A stretch of DNA of 64,000 nt, taken from assembly GCF_042944905.1 (NCBI RefSeq), contig NZ_CP168496.1, positions 3,534,001-3,598,000 on the forward strand. Direction: 5' to 3'. This document shows positions 33,210-41,317 of this stretch, piece by piece. The DNA is from Psychrobacillus sp042944905 (GTDB lineage: Bacteria > Bacillota > Bacilli > Bacillales_A > Planococcaceae). The notes under the pieces were generated by a model. It was not told the DNA's origin. It saw only the letters and a list, made by a program, of their open reading frames with translations, and made no database searches. The translations under genes and the position numbers were made by a program. Within the stretch, counting starts at the first letter, position 1; every line of letters starts with the position of its first letter.

Positions 33210-34208
33210 TTGAAGAAGAAATTACTAGCTTTTGTTACTGTACTTCTCAGCATGATGTTACTAATGGCTGGTTGTAGTGAGGGGAAAAAGAATATTGCAA
33301 TAGGGCCTCCCGCAAGTGAGACGAACTCGATTTCCAAACTCATCTTGGATGCATATGGTATTGGTGATGACGATTATACTGGTTTTCAAGAGGGATTCGG
33401 CGATGCTGCAGATGGTGTACAAGATGGAAACATCGACATTTCTATTGGAATTTTGGGACTTCCGGCAGCTAGTATTGAAAGCTTACAAGCATCCGTTGGG
33501 GATGTTGTTATGTTAAGCCTTTCGGATGATGCTATTGCAAAAATTGAGGAAAAAAGTGGATATAGACGACACACAATTCCAAAGGACACCTACGATTTTC
33601 TGGAGAAGGACATTCAAACAGTTACGGCATATGCGATTCTAATGGGAAATACGGATACAATCGACGATGAATTAGGCTATGAACTTGCCAAAATAATGAT
33701 AGAAAAAGCGAGTGAGAATACGCACGCTCAGGCGAAACAAATGATTTTAGAAAATGCACTTCGAGGTTCAGAGGGACTGCCAATCCATCCTGGCGCTAAG
33801 CGCTATTATGAGGAACAAGGTTTAACAGTGGATAATCCTGTTGCTGAAATTACTGCTGATAAAGGTAAACGTAAGAAAGAGTTAATTTTAGGTACGGGCA
33901 GTCAAGGTGGTACTTATTATCCCCTTGGAGGAGAAATGGCAAGCATTTGGAATAAAAATATTGACGGCGTTAACGTGACGAACACTGAAACAGGTGCATC
34001 CGTTGAAAACTTATCCAGTATCCGTGACGGAAATATGGATCTTGGAATGACCGTTCATGTTCCAGCTTTACAAGCAGTAAAAGGTGAAGGCGCTTTTGCC
34101 GGTCATGAAGTTCCAAACGCCGCTTTTATCGGGCATATCTATCCAGAAGTTATTCAGATCGTCACACGTAAAAGTACTGGAATAAAAAGTTTTGATGATT
34201 TGAAATAA
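33210..34208 (+). CDS. TRAP transporter TAXI-family solute receptor, circularly permuted
   Basis: 332 residues from TTG 33210 (GGAGGAG upstream). Lipoprotein signal ending LMAGC (Cys22). The order of the rest is inverted. Residues 25-214 are the second lobe, starting at the KKNIAIGPP strand and ending in LPIHPGAKRYYEEQGL, normally the C-terminus. Residues 215-223 are a basic linker (TADKGKRKK). Residues 224-332 are the first lobe, ELILGTGSQGGTYYPLGG to YPEVIQIVTRKSTGIKSFDDLK, normally N-terminal. Total length equals an ordinary TAXI receptor. It should bind a carboxylate or similar solute for the permease downstream, if it folds. Confidence 0.85.
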   Translation: MKKKLLAFVTVLLSMMLLMAGCSEGKKNIAIGPPASETNSISKLILDAYGIGDDDYTGFQEGFGDAADGVQDGNIDISIGILGLPAASIESLQASVGDVVMLSLSDDAIAKIEEKSGYRRHTIPKDTYDFLEKDIQTVTAYAILMGNTDTIDDELGYELAKIMIEKASENTHAQAKQMILENALRGSEGLPIHPGAKRYYEEQGLTVDNPVAEITADKGKRKKELILGTGSQGGTYYPLGGEMASIWNKNIDGVNVTNTETGASVENLSSIRDGNMDLGMTVHVPALQAVKGEGAFAGHEVPNAAFIGHIYPEVIQIVTRKSTGIKSFDDLK

Positions 34209-34250
34209 CATTGAAGGATAAATATACCTATTGGAAAGTGTGGTGGGAAA

Positions 34251-36221
34251 ATGAATGAGCAGCAAACTGTTGACGCACAGGAAATTTTAGAAAAATATGA
34301 CAAAGAAAATCAATTTCGAACTCAGATTGGTAAATGGGCATTGGTCGTCACATTTTTAGGAGTTTCTCTCACGATGTTCCATCTATATACTGCTTATTTC
34401 GGTACGCTCCCTTCCCAAAAGCAAGGTGCAGTCCACTTAGGAACCGCACTCGGAGTTATATTTTTACTGTATCCTTTAAAAAAGGGTATGCAGAAAATCC
34501 AGAAAACAGTTCCGTGGTATGATGTTTTGCTTGCCTTGACCGCGATGTATGTAACTTATCATAAGATTTTTTTCTTTGATTCCATCCTGCAGAGTAGGAT
34601 TTCCGGATATAGTTTACCCGATGTCATCATCTCAGTACTTGGTATCGTTCTAGTACTTGAGGCAACAAGGAGAACGGTCGGCTTACCAATTGTTATTGTG
34701 GCACTAGTTGCCATGCTATATGCGATTTTCGGAAATTTCGTTCCTACACAAATTCTTTCGCATCCAGGCTTTTCATTCGATCGTACTGCAACGACACTTT
34801 GGTATAAGGAAAGCGGAATATTTGGAACACCAATTCAAATTTCAGCAAAGTTTATTTTCCTATTCCTATTTTTTGGTGTAATGCTTGTACAAACAAATAT
34901 CGGAAAGTTTTTTAATGATCTAGCATTTGCCCTAACTGGTCGCTATACAGGTGGAACAGCAAAAACTGCAGTAGTGGCAAGTGCATTACAAGGAACTGTT
35001 TCGGGAAGCTCGGTTGGTAATACGGTCGCAACCGGTTCTTTCACAATCCCGATGATGAAGAAAGCAGGATTTAAACCTGAATTTGCTGGTGCAACGGAAG
35101 CCGCTGCATCAACCGGAGGCCAAATAATGCCCCCAATGATGGGTGCTGCGGCATTCATTATGATGGAATACTTAGGTGTTTCATATGGAGTCATTATGTT
35201 GGCAGCTGTCATTCCAGCAATTCTTTATTTTACGGGAATTTTCATTGGGACACATTTTGAGGCTAAAAAGCTAAAAATAAATGGTTTGCCAAAATCCCAA
35301 TTACCTTCCTTTAGAAAACTAATGAAGAGAAACTGGTTTATGCTATTACCTTTGCTTATCATTATGGGTACAATTTTGAATGGCTTCACACCACAGCGGG
35401 CGGCCCTTTTTGGAATTATCTCCGCATTTTTAGTTAGCCTTGTTCGAAAAGAAACAAGAATGTCATTCAGGCAGACGGTTAATGTTCTTGAACAAGGTAC
35501 TAGAGTAGCACTTCCTGTCATTGCTGCTGTTGCAACTGCTGGTGTCATCGCAGGGGTCGTTAGTATGACGGGGCTAGGTTCAAAATTTGCTGCTGGTGTT
35601 ATTGCTCTATCGAATGGTTATCTAATTCTTGCACTATTCTTCACAATGATTGCCTGTCTTATCTTAGGTATGGGGCTGCCAACAACAGCAAACTATGTCG
35701 TAACAGCAACCATCGCCGCTCCGGTGCTTATCAATGAATTTGGAGTGGCACCAATCGCGGCTCATATGTTCGTTTTCTACTTTGGCATCGCTGCCGATAT
35801 TACCCCTCCTGTATGTCTTGCAGCATACGCGGCGGCTGGAATTGCGAGGGCCAATCCATTTAAGACAGGAATGAATGCAGTTAAACTAGCTATTGCAGCT
35901 TTTATCGTTCCATATATTTTCATTTATAATCCAATTTTAGTTATGGTTGACGTAAAATTAAATATGTTAGTTTTTTCAGTTATAGCCTCCCTAATTGGGA
36001 TGATTGCTGTTAGTAGTTCAATGATTGGCTACTTTATACGAAATTCTAGGATTTGGGAGAGGATCGTTCTATTTGGAGCAGGTATTATGTTAATTGTACC
36101 TGAAATTGTAAGTAGCCTAATTGGTGTAGTCCTAATATTAGCGATATGGTTCATCCAAAGACAACGTACTGACGATGCATTTGAACCAGAAAGCTCATCA
36201 GTCAGTCAAGCTTTGTATTAA
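34251..36221 (+). CDS. TRAP transporter fused permease (DctQM type, TAXI-associated)
   Basis: 656 residues. The N-terminal third holds the DctQ-like helices, the rest the 12-helix DctM part with VVASALQGTVSGSSVGNTVATGSFTIPMMKKAG (substrate/Na+ region, about 240-272), GATEAAASTGGQIMPPMMGAAAFIM and CLILGMGLPTTANYV. This fused form always works with TAXI receptors, and the receptor gene is 42 bases upstream. Secondary, ion-driven uptake of organic acids or amino acids; substrate unknown. GTGGGAAA precedes ATG. Confidence 0.9.
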   Translation: MNEQQTVDAQEILEKYDKENQFRTQIGKWALVVTFLGVSLTMFHLYTAYFGTLPSQKQGAVHLGTALGVIFLLYPLKKGMQKIQKTVPWYDVLLALTAMYVTYHKIFFFDSILQSRISGYSLPDVIISVLGIVLVLEATRRTVGLPIVIVALVAMLYAIFGNFVPTQILSHPGFSFDRTATTLWYKESGIFGTPIQISAKFIFLFLFFGVMLVQTNIGKFFNDLAFALTGRYTGGTAKTAVVASALQGTVSGSSVGNTVATGSFTIPMMKKAGFKPEFAGATEAAASTGGQIMPPMMGAAAFIMMEYLGVSYGVIMLAAVIPAILYFTGIFIGTHFEAKKLKINGLPKSQLPSFRKLMKRNWFMLLPLLIIMGTILNGFTPQRAALFGIISAFLVSLVRKETRMSFRQTVNVLEQGTRVALPVIAAVATAGVIAGVVSMTGLGSKFAAGVIALSNGYLILALFFTMIACLILGMGLPTTANYVVTATIAAPVLINEFGVAPIAAHMFVFYFGIAADITPPVCLAAYAAAGIARANPFKTGMNAVKLAIAAFIVPYIFIYNPILVMVDVKLNMLVFSVIASLIGMIAVSSSMIGYFIRNSRIWERIVLFGAGIMLIVPEIVSSLIGVVLILAIWFIQRQRTDDAFEPESSSVSQALY

Positions 36222-36228
36222 CACAAAA

Positions 36229-36275
36229 GTTACAAGTATATTACGGGTGCCAGGCACCCGTAATATACTTGTAAC
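36229..36275. repeat. GGTGCC-N-GGCACC palindromic element, copy B (perfect 47 bp)
   Basis: A 23-base arm beginning GTTACAAGTATATTAC and ending GGGTGCC, a central A, then the exact reverse complement. It starts 8 bases after the permease stop. No T run follows, so it is not an ordinary terminator. Confidence 0.85.
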
Positions 36276-36286
36276 ATAAAATGTGT

Positions 36287-36568
36287 TATAATTCAGTTAA
36301 TAATTTTGAAGGGACGATGGGTGGACAATGAAGTTTTAATCTTATTTCTCAGTGAAAGTTTTTTCTGCGATTTATTTGCGCAGTAACAAAATAAACTTTA
36401 CGAAACGGAAATAGGATCAGTCTGCCCATTTTTCAATTTTAATACGTTTAATTCCCTACATATTATCGTTTTGTAGTGGCTTTTTGCGTATTCATTTAAT
36501 GGTCAGTAATTAATCCTTCCGTTTAAAATCGGAGGGATTTTTTTATTCCTCCAAAGGGAGAGGATATT
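36287..36568 (+). promoter_or_regulatory. vmlR leader with -10 box, micro-ORF and two terminator-like hairpins
   Basis: TATAAT at 36287-36292. A micro-ORF ATG AAG TTT TAA (MKF) is at 36328-36339, after GGGTGG. Hairpin 1 pairs ATGGGTGGAC (36317-36326) with GTCTGCCCAT (36420-36429) and is followed by a T-rich run. An internal CTGCG/CGCAG stem (36365-36383) lies between. Hairpin 2 pairs AATCCTTCCG (36512-36521) with CGGAGGGATT (36530-36539) plus TTTTTT, just before the Shine-Dalgarno. The design suggests ribosome-dependent attenuation, as known for ABC-F resistance genes. Confidence 0.65.
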
Positions 36569-38224
36569 ATGACACTACACGGAAAGTTAGTAGATATATG
36601 TATCACGTATGGAGAAAAAGTTATTTTAGAAAATATAAAAGCCGATATTGGTACTGGGGTAGTTATTGGTATTGTGGGAGGAAATGGTGAGGGTAAGTCT
36701 TCCCTCCTTTCTATACTTGCAAATGAGGCTGCTCCCACGATGGGACAAATTGAATGGTTTGGTACTCAACCGACTATTAGTTACTTTAAGCAAGAGGATG
36801 ATCAATTTCATAAAACTGGTTATGTATACGATGAAAGGAAATACTTTAGTAAATGGTCTGTTCCTCACGAGCGTGATTATACGCAACTTAGTGGTGGAGA
36901 GAAAATGAAGAGAAGATTGTCTCGTGTATTTGCGGAAAAGGCTCAACTCCTTTTATTAGATGAACCTACTAACCATTTAGATCAAGAAAGTTTATCTTTC
37001 CTAACAAAGCAAATACACTCCTACCAAGGAACAATTATTTTAGTATCTCATGACCGATATTTTTTAGACGAGGTAGCTGAATGGATTTGGGAAGTAGAAA
37101 ACAAAAAGTTAACGGGCTATGCTGGCAATTACACTTCTTACAGACAAAGGAAGGAAGAAAACAGATTAACCCAACAAAGACTCTATGTTGGACAACAATC
37201 AAAGATCCAACAAGTAGAAAAACAAATATCCGATCTTAAAAACTGGTCATCCAAAGCACATGCAGATTCAACTAAACATGAATTTAATAAAGAATATTAT
37301 CGTGTCAAGGCTAAGAAAATGGATGTTCAAATTCGTTCCAAAAAGAAACGGTTAGAATTGGAACTTTCTAAAAATACTATAGAGAAGCCTGAAGAAGAAA
37401 AAGAAGTGATTTTTTCTATAGAAGGAAACAAGAAAAAGGGGAAACGTGTTTTAGAAGCCAAAAATATTTCCAAGAGCTTCGAGGACAAACTTTTATTTCA
37501 AAACGCTACCTTTACTATACAATCTCAAGAACGGATTGGCATTATCGGTTCTAACGGAAGTGGTAAGTCGACATTTTTCCGCATGTTATTAGGAGAAGAA
37601 AGTGTACAAGGAGAACTTTGGAAATCGGAAGCTATGAATATTGGCTATTTACGGCAGACAGTATTCGATTTGCCAGAGGAGAAAACCCCTTTTGAATTTT
37701 TTGTACCATCTGATTTTGAAACACGAGGGCAAATTCAGACACTTATGATGAATCTAGGCTTCTCAAAGGATCACTGGTCTCGTCCTATTTATACAATGAG
37801 TATGGGAGAACGAGTAAAGTTAAAACTAATGGAGTTTATATTAGATAAAAAAGATGTGTTGCTTTTAGATGAACCAACAAACCATTTGGACCTTTCTTCT
37901 AGAGAGCAATTGGAGAAAACCCTCTCCACTTATCCTGGAACTATTTTGTTAGTCACGCACGACCGTTACTTCTTAGAAAAACTAACTAATAAACTGCTTG
38001 TCTTTGAAAACAACACGATTCGAAAAGTAGAAATGAGCTATAAAGAATGGATGCATAAAAATGATGAATCTTCTCTTGAAAAAGATCTATTGAAATTAGA
38101 AACCGAACAACAAGCTGTATTAGGATTACTCAGTTACATGAAGAAAAATGATCCTAAATACACCGAATTAGACCAAAGATTTATGACATTGACTAAACAA
38201 ATAAACGAATTAAAGAAAAAATAA
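36569..38224 (+). CDS. vmlR: ABC-F ribosome protection ATPase (VmlR-type)
   Basis: 551 residues, no TM segments. ABC1: Walker A GGNGEGKSS, signature LSGGEKMKRRL, Walker B LLLLDEPTNHLD. A linker/antibiotic-resistance region follows around 190-270 (GNYTSYRQRKEENRLTQQRL, ADSTKHEFNKEYYRVKAKK). ABC2: GSNGSGKST, MSMGERVKLKL, DVLLLDEPTNHLD. A C-terminal helical extension closes it. It aligns along its length with B. subtilis VmlR, which dislodges virginiamycin M, lincomycin and tiamulin from the ribosome. Expression is probably drug-inducible through the leader. Confidence 0.9.
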   Translation: MTLHGKLVDICITYGEKVILENIKADIGTGVVIGIVGGNGEGKSSLLSILANEAAPTMGQIEWFGTQPTISYFKQEDDQFHKTGYVYDERKYFSKWSVPHERDYTQLSGGEKMKRRLSRVFAEKAQLLLLDEPTNHLDQESLSFLTKQIHSYQGTIILVSHDRYFLDEVAEWIWEVENKKLTGYAGNYTSYRQRKEENRLTQQRLYVGQQSKIQQVEKQISDLKNWSSKAHADSTKHEFNKEYYRVKAKKMDVQIRSKKKRLELELSKNTIEKPEEEKEVIFSIEGNKKKGKRVLEAKNISKSFEDKLLFQNATFTIQSQERIGIIGSNGSGKSTFFRMLLGEESVQGELWKSEAMNIGYLRQTVFDLPEEKTPFEFFVPSDFETRGQIQTLMMNLGFSKDHWSRPIYTMSMGERVKLKLMEFILDKKDVLLLDEPTNHLDLSSREQLEKTLSTYPGTILLVTHDRYFLEKLTNKLLVFENNTIRKVEMSYKEWMHKNDESSLEKDLLKLETEQQAVLGLLSYMKKNDPKYTELDQRFMTLTKQINELKKK

Positions 38225-38228
38225 TTCC

Positions 38229-38267
38229 AAAAGCTATTCTAAAAATTTTAGGATAGCTTCTTTTATT
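38229..38267 (+). terminator. Terminator of vmlR
   Basis: AAAGCTATTCTAAAA and TTTTAGGATAGCTT pair, followed by CTTTTATT. Confidence 0.75.
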
Positions 38268-38311
38268 ACAAGTTTGTTACTGGTGCCAGGCACCAGTAAT
38301 ATACTTGTAAC
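38265..38311. repeat. GGTGCC-N-GGCACC palindromic element, copy C
   Basis: 47 bp, arms pairing at 20 of 23 positions around a central A. The right arm differs from copy B at one base. It directly follows the vmlR terminator. Confidence 0.8.
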
Positions 38312-38388
38312 ACACTATACTTTTTCGTCAATTTAGTGGGAAATACGAGTATCAAGTAGTCAATTTGTTTAGCAGTTTCTCCATTTGT

Positions 38389-38802
38389 TTAACCCAAGTT
38401 CAATATACTTTTTAACATCTGAACGTTTTTTTCATCTAGTTTTCCAAGTGAATTCGCATCTCGATTAATAATCGTCGCCGTCCCATTTTGATTAAACCAT
38501 ATGAAGTATCCATCTAATAATTCAGGCATATTTTCTTCAACTTCCATAAACAAAACTACTTTTATATCTTCTTTTATCACCATTTCTGCTTTTACATTTT
38601 GTTCCCATACTATTTGTTCAAACACTTTACTTAAGACATCCACCGCTGACTTATCTGAGATAATCACTTCTTCCTCATACTGTTCGACTGCATTTACTTT
38701 ATAAACATCCACTCGAGTTAGTATGTTCTTATCCTCTTCCTCACTACATCCTGTTAATAACAGAATGAAAAAGATGAAGAAAGGTGCAAACCATCTTTTC
38801 AA
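38389..38802 (-). CDS. Small lipoprotein, unknown function
   Basis: 137 residues from TTG 38802, 8 bases after GGAGG; an ATG five codons upstream overlaps that site. Lipobox LLLTGC followed by an acidic stretch SEEEDKN. The mature domain of about 115 residues has KVNAVEQYEEEVIISDKSAV and DGYFIWFNQNGTATIINRDANS. No family recognised. Downstream of the broken DUF5412 gene on the same strand. Confidence 0.65.
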   Translation of the reverse strand: MKRWFAPFFIFFILLLTGCSEEEDKNILTRVDVYKVNAVEQYEEEVIISDKSAVDVLSKVFEQIVWEQNVKAEMVIKEDIKVVLFMEVEENMPELLDGYFIWFNQNGTATIINRDANSLGKLDEKNVQMLKSILNLG

Positions 38803-38827
38803 GATTAAACCCTCCAACTTTCTTTAT

Positions 38828-39190
38828 TTATTTATGACGAAAATCAAATTTATCTCGAGGGACATCTAATACATGACCATTAATAACGACGGTATCATTG
38901 TCTACCCAAGAAATGTCCGTTGATTCCTCACGATAATTCCAGTAAATATTTTTCTTCTTTCTCTTTTCATCATTAAATACAAGTTCACCACGAATTGCAT
39001 AATTTGTTGTAGCTCCTCTGTCTGAAATGTAAGCTCCCAAAGTATACTTTCCATCTGGAGAGGATTCTTCAGTTAGAAAAACACCTTTAGGCAACCTATT
39101 CATGTCATAGAAAGCCCAATAGACAACGAAACTTAATAGCACACTGATCAATAATATAGGAACAGCTAATACTTATAGAAGTATTTTCAT
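38828..39190 (-). pseudogene. DUF5412 family membrane protein, interrupted by a stop codon
   Basis: The natural start is ATG 39190 with AAGGAG 8 bases upstream, reading MKILL then TAA at 39173-39175, then VLAVPILLISVLLSFVVYW in the same frame. The stop falls inside the N-terminal helix. The rest (about 107 codons from a TTG at 39151) is intact and matches DUF5412: LPKGVFLTEESSPDGKYTLG, GATTNYAIRGELVF, KNIYWNYREE, WVDNDTVVINGHVLDVPRDKFDFR. No Shine-Dalgarno precedes the internal TTG. Confidence 0.65.
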
Positions 39191-39217
39191 ATTCTCCTTA
39201 TTCAATTCCGCCTCCCC

Positions 39218-39952
39218 CTACTTGCCTATTTTCATAGCTGTTTCGCTTATAATTAAACTAAGCTTTAAACGACTAAACCACCTATCAGACTCACTAACAT
39301 TTCGGTTCAAGCCATTTATTTCTTCTAGATACTCTAATCCCTCAACAGCACGATAATCCACTTGCCGTTTGGTAATTCTATATGCAATCATTGCCCATTC
39401 CGCATCCGTCATCTTTTCTTTAGAATATAGATTAATGAAGTCAGCACACACTTTTGAAAATGCGCAAGAACCTGCAGTTACATCTGCTTCTTTTCCTAAT
39501 TCTAACGAAAAAATTCTATTTGTAATTTTTTCTGTTTCTACCCATTCAATAGGGTGAGTATTCATCGCTCTTTCTGTCCTACCAATTATTAAATAATCAT
39601 GATTTGGAATATCTTTAACTACTCTCTTTAATTCAGTTAAATGATTTTTTCCCCATGTTAATAACCTATCAAAGTCACAGTAATGGTAGTGCTGACTTTT
39701 CCCAGCAAGTGCAAATTTTAATGCTTTCCTTCTTGCATATGCAGCACCATTCTTAGGGATGATTTTATACTTAAATTTACTTTTTTCAATTTCTTTAATT
39801 AGATCCAGGGATGATTCATCACTAATTGTAATAAATAACTCCGAATATATTTCTTCCAATGCATGTTGCAACTCTTTAAAGATTTTGATATTTCTTCCTT
39901 CAGGGTCATGCGTTACTGTAACAAGTGCGGTGGTTAACAAAGATCTCTTCAT
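39218..39952 (-). CDS. Glycosyltransferase-like protein (GT-A fold)
   Basis: 244 residues. The N-terminal LLTTALVTVTHDPEGRNIKIF and LEEIYSELFITISDES fit a Rossmann-like donor-binding half; HYHYCDFDRLLTWG (about 88-101) carries a DxD-like metal motif; DVTAGSCAFSKVCADFI and MTDAEWAMIAYRI follow. No TM segment. I cannot assign donor or acceptor. The ATG overlaps the NUDIX stop by 4 bases, so the two are coupled. Confidence 0.6.
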   Translation of the reverse strand: MKRSLLTTALVTVTHDPEGRNIKIFKELQHALEEIYSELFITISDESSLDLIKEIEKSKFKYKIIPKNGAAYARRKALKFALAGKSQHYHYCDFDRLLTWGKNHLTELKRVVKDIPNHDYLIIGRTERAMNTHPIEWVETEKITNRIFSLELGKEADVTAGSCAFSKVCADFINLYSKEKMTDAEWAMIAYRITKRQVDYRAVEGLEYLEEINGLNRNVSESDRWFSRLKLSLIISETAMKIGK

Positions 39953-40413
39953 TCCAATCTACCAAGTAAATTGTACGGACTCACTTCCCAAGTTTCATAA
40001 GGGATAAAATTTACTGACTTCATTGCATCTAATGTCCGTGATCTCATATGTGGACGTGTGATAAATTGTTCAATATTTATATCTGTTAATTTAACAAATT
40101 TAGCTTCTTTAATTTCTGCTGGTTGGATTTTCAATTCGCCGCTTACATATTCTGCTTTGAAAACAACAGATAGAATATGTTTTGTTACATTATAATAAAT
40201 ACCTGTAATTCCTAGAGGTCTTACGACAATCCCTGTTTCCTCTAGTATTTCCCGAGATACCGCTTTATCTAGAGGCTCTCCCACTTCTACCTGTCCTCCT
40301 GGTGCTTCCCATGTATCTGAACGCCAATGTGTTTTAACTAATAAAACTTCCTCATTATCATTTGTGACATAAGCAGAAACTGCAATAATATGTTTAGGAT
40401 GCTCATTTATCAA
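39949..40413 (-). CDS. NUDIX hydrolase
   Basis: 154 residues from TTG 40413, 8 bases after AAAAGGAG, and 1 base past the stop of the upstream membrane-protein gene. Nudix box GGQVEVGEPLDKAVSREILE continues with ETGIVV (about 39-64). The last 40 residues (ITRPHMRSRTLDAMKSVNFIPYETWEVSPYNLLGRLE) extend past the usual fold. Coupled to a glycosyltransferase-like gene, which could suggest a nucleotide-sugar substrate; that is inference. Confidence 0.8.
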   Translation of the reverse strand: MINEHPKHIIAVSAYVTNDNEEVLLVKTHWRSDTWEAPGGQVEVGEPLDKAVSREILEETGIVVRPLGITGIYYNVTKHILSVVFKAEYVSGELKIQPAEIKEAKFVKLTDINIEQFITRPHMRSRTLDAMKSVNFIPYETWEVSPYNLLGRLE

Positions 40414-40414
40414 A

Positions 40415-40867
40415 TTAATTTCTCCTTTTACTAATAAAATAAATACCCATAATTGCAATTAACAACATTATTAATGTCCATAAAATAATAGTCGAGGAAC
40501 TTGTCTGCAGAATGTCGTACATATTCCTAGAGTATTCTCCATCCCTTGTCGCTTTAATATATTTTCCCTTTTCATCTTTTATTGCAATAGCCTCATCTGT
40601 ACTTAATTCGACTATAGAATAATACTTAGTCCCCTTCGGATAGACATTTGAAAAGTTACCAGAATAAGTCCCCTCCCTATCCGAATACCTGGTCACATGT
40701 CCTATTTCTTTTTCTACCTCATTTACAATTTCATCCGTTATTACATATACATATCCATCCCAAACGACAAATGCATATGCCCAATCCGCAATTGTTTTAG
40801 ATGGAAATAAAATCGAAGCACACAACGTAAAAATGATTGCATAAGAAATTAAGGACTTATCTTTCAT
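40415..40867 (-). CDS. Membrane protein with exported central domain, unknown
   Basis: 150 residues. Signal-like helix 7-27, an extracytoplasmic region about 28-122 (WAYAFVVWDGYVYVITDEIV, VTRYSDREGTYSGNFSNVYP, GTKYYSIVELSTDEAIAIKD) and a C-terminal helix about 126-145 with KRRN tail. Family not recognised. First gene of a three-gene minus-strand operon with NUDIX and glycosyltransferase-like genes. AAAAGGGTGGGT precedes ATG. Confidence 0.65.
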   Translation of the reverse strand: MKDKSLISYAIIFTLCASILFPSKTIADWAYAFVVWDGYVYVITDEIVNEVEKEIGHVTRYSDREGTYSGNFSNVYPKGTKYYSIVELSTDEAIAIKDEKGKYIKATRDGEYSRNMYDILQTSSSTIILWTLIMLLIAIMGIYFISKRRN

Positions 40868-41008
40868 TCCATACCCACCCTTTTATGATATTGGACGTTC
40901 TATATTAGTTTCAGTTCCATTTTTTCCTTATATTAGTCAATGTAATGTAATGATTACAACTAAACCTCTAATTTTCCCAACTAACTCCTGATATTTTCTC
41001 AATCCAAG

Positions 41009-41254
41009 GGATTTTCTGAGATCCCACAGAGATTTCCGGAGATACTTCCGCGTTTTCTGAGATACCTTGCAGATTTTCTGAGATACTCCGCGTTTTCTGA
41101 GATACCTCGGGGGTTTTCTGAGATACTCCTGCGTTTTCTGAGATACCTCGGGGATTTTCTGAGATACTCCTACGTTTTCTGAGATACCTTGGGGATTTTC
41201 TGAGTACCCCAGGTTTTCTGAGATACTCCAAGGGTTTCCTGAGATTTCCCCTAT
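41009..41254. repeat. Tandem repeat, 12 units of about 20 bp
   Basis: Consensus ATTTTCTGAGATACCTCGGG alternating with GTTTTCTGAGATACTCCTGC, so the higher-order period is about 41 bp. Units 1, 2, 10 and 12 are degenerate. The minus strand is open through the array (Lys, Ser, Glu-rich peptide), but that openness follows from the repeat itself; no Shine-Dalgarno. The rest of the 450-base gap holds only the yeeI terminator. Confidence 0.85.
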
Positions 41255-41261
41255 TTCAACT

Positions 41262-41314
41262 AAAAAAAGGCTGTCTCCCAGTAGAATACCTACTGATGAG
41301 ACAACCTTTTTTCT
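41262..41314 (-). terminator. Terminator of yeeI
   Basis: AAAAAAGGCTGTCTC pairs with a GAGACAACCTTTTTT arm around an inner GTAG/CTAC stem. Ends in a T run on the minus strand. Confidence 0.85.
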
Positions 41315-41317
41315 CTA

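Noticed and set aside
40968..41231. 87-codon open frame on the minus strand through the tandem repeat
   Set aside because: It is open only because the repeat unit lacks stops in that frame. There is no Shine-Dalgarno, and the peptide has no family resemblance.
41009..41254. CRISPR array
   Set aside because: Units follow each other without unique spacers, the unit is about 20 bp, and no cas genes are present.
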